From Segatella salivae DSM 15606 (GTDB lineage: Bacteria; Bacteroidota; Bacteroidia; Bacteroidales; Bacteroidaceae), in the NCBI RefSeq assembly GCF_000185845.1, contig NZ_GL629647.1, positions 2,423,667-2,458,423 on the forward strand: a stretch of DNA of 34,757 nucleotides, read 5' to 3'. The notes under the pieces were generated by a model. The model was not told where the DNA came from, did no database searches, and saw only the letters and a program-made list of their open reading frames with translations. Positions 33,394 through 34,757 of this stretch are shown piece after piece (position 1 is the stretch's first letter; each line of letters starts with the position of its first letter). The translations under genes were made by a program, and so were the position numbers.

Positions 33394-33810
33394 ATGAAAA
33401 AGTTATTAATTATCTGTATTGCAGTGTTAACTGCTTGCACCGCTTTCGCACAAACAGGGGATTCGGTAAAAGATTTGAAACAACAGAAGAAGGTTTTGAT
33501 GCTTAATGCTAAGTTGAAAGAGCTGCAAATAGACTTTGAAAAGGAAAAGGCTGGCTACGATGAACTACTAAAAGAGGCTGCAGAGGCTAATGCAACAGCT
33601 AATTCTGTAACCACAGACTTCAGCACTTCTGATGCATCAAGCACCGTGAAAGATGCTAAAGCAACGATTAAGAAGCTTAAGGAGGCAAAGAAAGTAAACA
33701 AGAAGTTGGCTAAGAGTCAAAAGAAATTGAAAAAACTGCAAAAGAAGATTGACAAGACACAAGAGAGCATCAATAAGCTTGATTTGGTCGTAAAGATTCA
33801 CGAGAATTAA
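33394..33810 (+). CDS. Secreted coiled-coil protein, function unknown
   Basis: 138 residues from ATG 33394; an upstream in-frame ATG at 33364 lies inside the promoter box and is rejected. The N-terminus is a signal peptide ending TAFAQ, although LTAC at 12-15 could be a lipobox. The mature protein is rich in Lys, Glu and Ala and forms two heptad stretches (about 26-60 and 85-130), the second very basic (KKLKEAKKVNKKLAKSQKK). A Ser/Thr-rich linker separates them. Probably periplasmic or envelope-bound; the basic coil could contact lipopolysaccharide or peptidoglycan, which is only an inference. Confidence 0.75.
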   Translation: MKKLLIICIAVLTACTAFAQTGDSVKDLKQQKKVLMLNAKLKELQIDFEKEKAGYDELLKEAAEANATANSVTTDFSTSDASSTVKDAKATIKKLKEAKKVNKKLAKSQKKLKKLQKKIDKTQESINKLDLVVKIHEN

Positions 33811-33860
33811 TATTTTACTAGCGATAGTGCGTCGTCTGAAGGGCTGATTGCACTTGAATC

Positions 33861-33904
33861 ATAGAGATATAACAAAGAAAATTTGTTGTATCTCTATTTT
33901 TTTT
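33861..33904 (+). terminator. Terminator of the coiled-coil protein gene
   Basis: A 16-bp stem with one G-U pair (33861-33876 with 33882-33897), loop GAAAA, followed by eight T (33897-33904). Confidence 0.88.
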
Positions 33905-33940
33905 GCATCATGATGTCACAATAACAGCATTACAACGTAT

Positions 33941-33984
33941 AAGGAGTAGATATGAAAAAAATAAGAGGCGATGCAACTTTTTGA
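33941..33984 (+). CDS. Possible 10-codon leader peptide with strong ribosome site
   Basis: AAGGAG at 33941-33946 sits five bases before ATG 33952, and the frame reads MKKIRGDATF then TGA (33982-33984). Strong Shine-Dalgarno sites are uncommon in this phylum. The peptide lies inside an imperfect hairpin (GAGGCG at 33965-33970 with CGTCTC at 33995-34000, inner AACT/AGTT) and ends 39 bases before the receptor gene. It could be a leader peptide affecting that gene; chance is also possible. Confidence 0.35.
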
Positions 33985-34023
33985 AGAGTTTGAACGTCTC
34001 ATGATAAAGTAAATGCTAATCGA

Positions 34024-34757
34024 ATGAAAAAGAAACTTCTCGCAATGAGCCTTCTGTGGCTTTCTGCTGTCAGTGCTTCTGCAACGCCGACAGTCGTTGG
34101 AAAGGTTGTCAATGGACAGCAACAGCCTCTGCCTTTCGTTAATGTTGTTGTGTTAAACCCTGCTGATTCAACCTTTGTTCAGGGTGCTGTTACCGATGAA
34201 AATGGGCAGTTTCACATTGATGTTCCCCAGGAACAACATTATTTGTTGAAGCTAACATCTGTGGAATATGCACCACTTTTTAAGCAGATTAATGGCGATG
34301 ATGCAGGCACGTTGACCCTTACCGAGCAGGTACATGCCTTGAAAGAAGTTGTGGTGAAAGCCAATCGACCTCAGTTTAAGCCTGTTGCGGGAGGCCTTTC
34401 TGTTGACATTGCCAACACACTTTTGGCTCAAACGGGAACGGCTACCGATGTACTTCGTCAGCTGCCTCGCGTCAATGTGGAGAATGATGGCAGTGTGAAT
34501 GTGTTTTCAAAAGGCACACCTGAAATCTATATTAATAACAAAAAGGTGCAAAACAAGAGTGAACTTGAACAATTGAAGTCTACAGATATTAAGACCGTTG
34601 AAGTCATTACGAGTCCCGGTGCACGTTATAATGCGACCGTGAAGAGCGTAATTCGCATTAAAACTAAACGCCCACAAGGCGATGGTTTGAGCTTCCGTGC
34701 CGACAATAATATCAAGTATAACACCTATGTTTCAGGCTTTCAAGAAGACTATCTCAA
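34024..34757 (+). CDS. TonB-dependent receptor-like outer-membrane barrel protein, truncated by the window
   Basis: The 244 residues visible run open to the window end. A signal peptide (about 1-20, ending SASA) is followed by a carboxypeptidase-regulatory-like domain (VVGKVVNGQQQPLPFVNVVV, about 23-100), then a plug-like domain with LKEVVVKANRP, TDVLRQLPRVNVENDG, PEIYINNKKV and IKTVEVITSPGARYNA. This layout is the Bacteroidota outer-membrane barrel family related to TonB-dependent receptors but without a partner SusD. The barrel lies outside the window. The substrate is unknown. Confidence 0.88.
   Translation, partial: MKKKLLAMSLLWLSAVSASATPTVVGKVVNGQQQPLPFVNVVVLNPADSTFVQGAVTDENGQFHIDVPQEQHYLLKLTSVEYAPLFKQINGDDAGTLTLTEQVHALKEVVVKANRPQFKPVAGGLSVDIANTLLAQTGTATDVLRQLPRVNVENDGSVNVFSKGTPEIYINNKKVQNKSELEQLKSTDIKTVEVITSPGARYNATVKSVIRIKTKRPQGDGLSFRADNNIKYNTYVSGFQEDYL

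Noticed and set aside
33916..34122. 68-codon minus-strand frame over the receptor start
   Set aside because: Antisense to a well-supported signal peptide and domain; no evidence of its own.

Overview
The window looks like chromosomal DNA from a Bacteroidota organism, most likely Prevotella in the broad sense. The reasons are: several promoters of the Bacteroidota type (TTTG or TTG, a 19-21 base spacer, then TAnnTTTG); SusC/SusD-type outer-membrane proteins; a standalone Por-secretion-like C-terminal module; and the housekeeping order DUF177-rpmF-fabH-era-der. I see no tRNA, rRNA, CRISPR array, transposase or integrase.

Left part (1-20212, mostly minus strand): a PAP2-type phosphatase fused to a probable outer-membrane barrel; an operon of a 122-residue secreted protein followed by a PL1 pectate lyase; two plus-strand units (a 61-residue peptide and the peroxiredoxin ahpC); then a glycan-utilisation cluster read GH3 glycosidase, GH29 fucosidase, SusC-type receptor, SusD-type lipoprotein. 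The SusC gene is cut by one in-frame TGA at 9544-9546 with open frame on both sides. Next come the uxuA-uxuB operon of glucuronate breakdown and a DUF695-RraB fusion that ends in a 16-bp-stem terminator.

Right part (20501-34757, mostly plus strand): an orphan sensor histidine kinase; an AT-rich McrB-McrC type IV restriction locus preceded by a 64-residue ORF in the same frame as mcrB; DUF177-rpmF-fabH; era; der; a small lipoprotein; a minus-strand MlaE-MlaF lipid transporter pair; lptB; a small membrane protein; a secreted coiled-coil protein; and the start of a TonB-dependent receptor-like barrel that runs off the window.

The least explained structure is non-coding. Four spacers (16172-16259, 21764-21840, 27902-27989, and 32857-32900 with 33006-33126) are built from diverged units of exactly 11 bp, each with an A/T run followed by a G/C-containing half, in helical phase. 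Other signals worth checking are a long dyad directly upstream of the ahpC promoter, a promoter whose -7 box lies 8 bases before the DUF177 start codon, and a short ORF with a strong Shine-Dalgarno sequence ahead of the last receptor gene.
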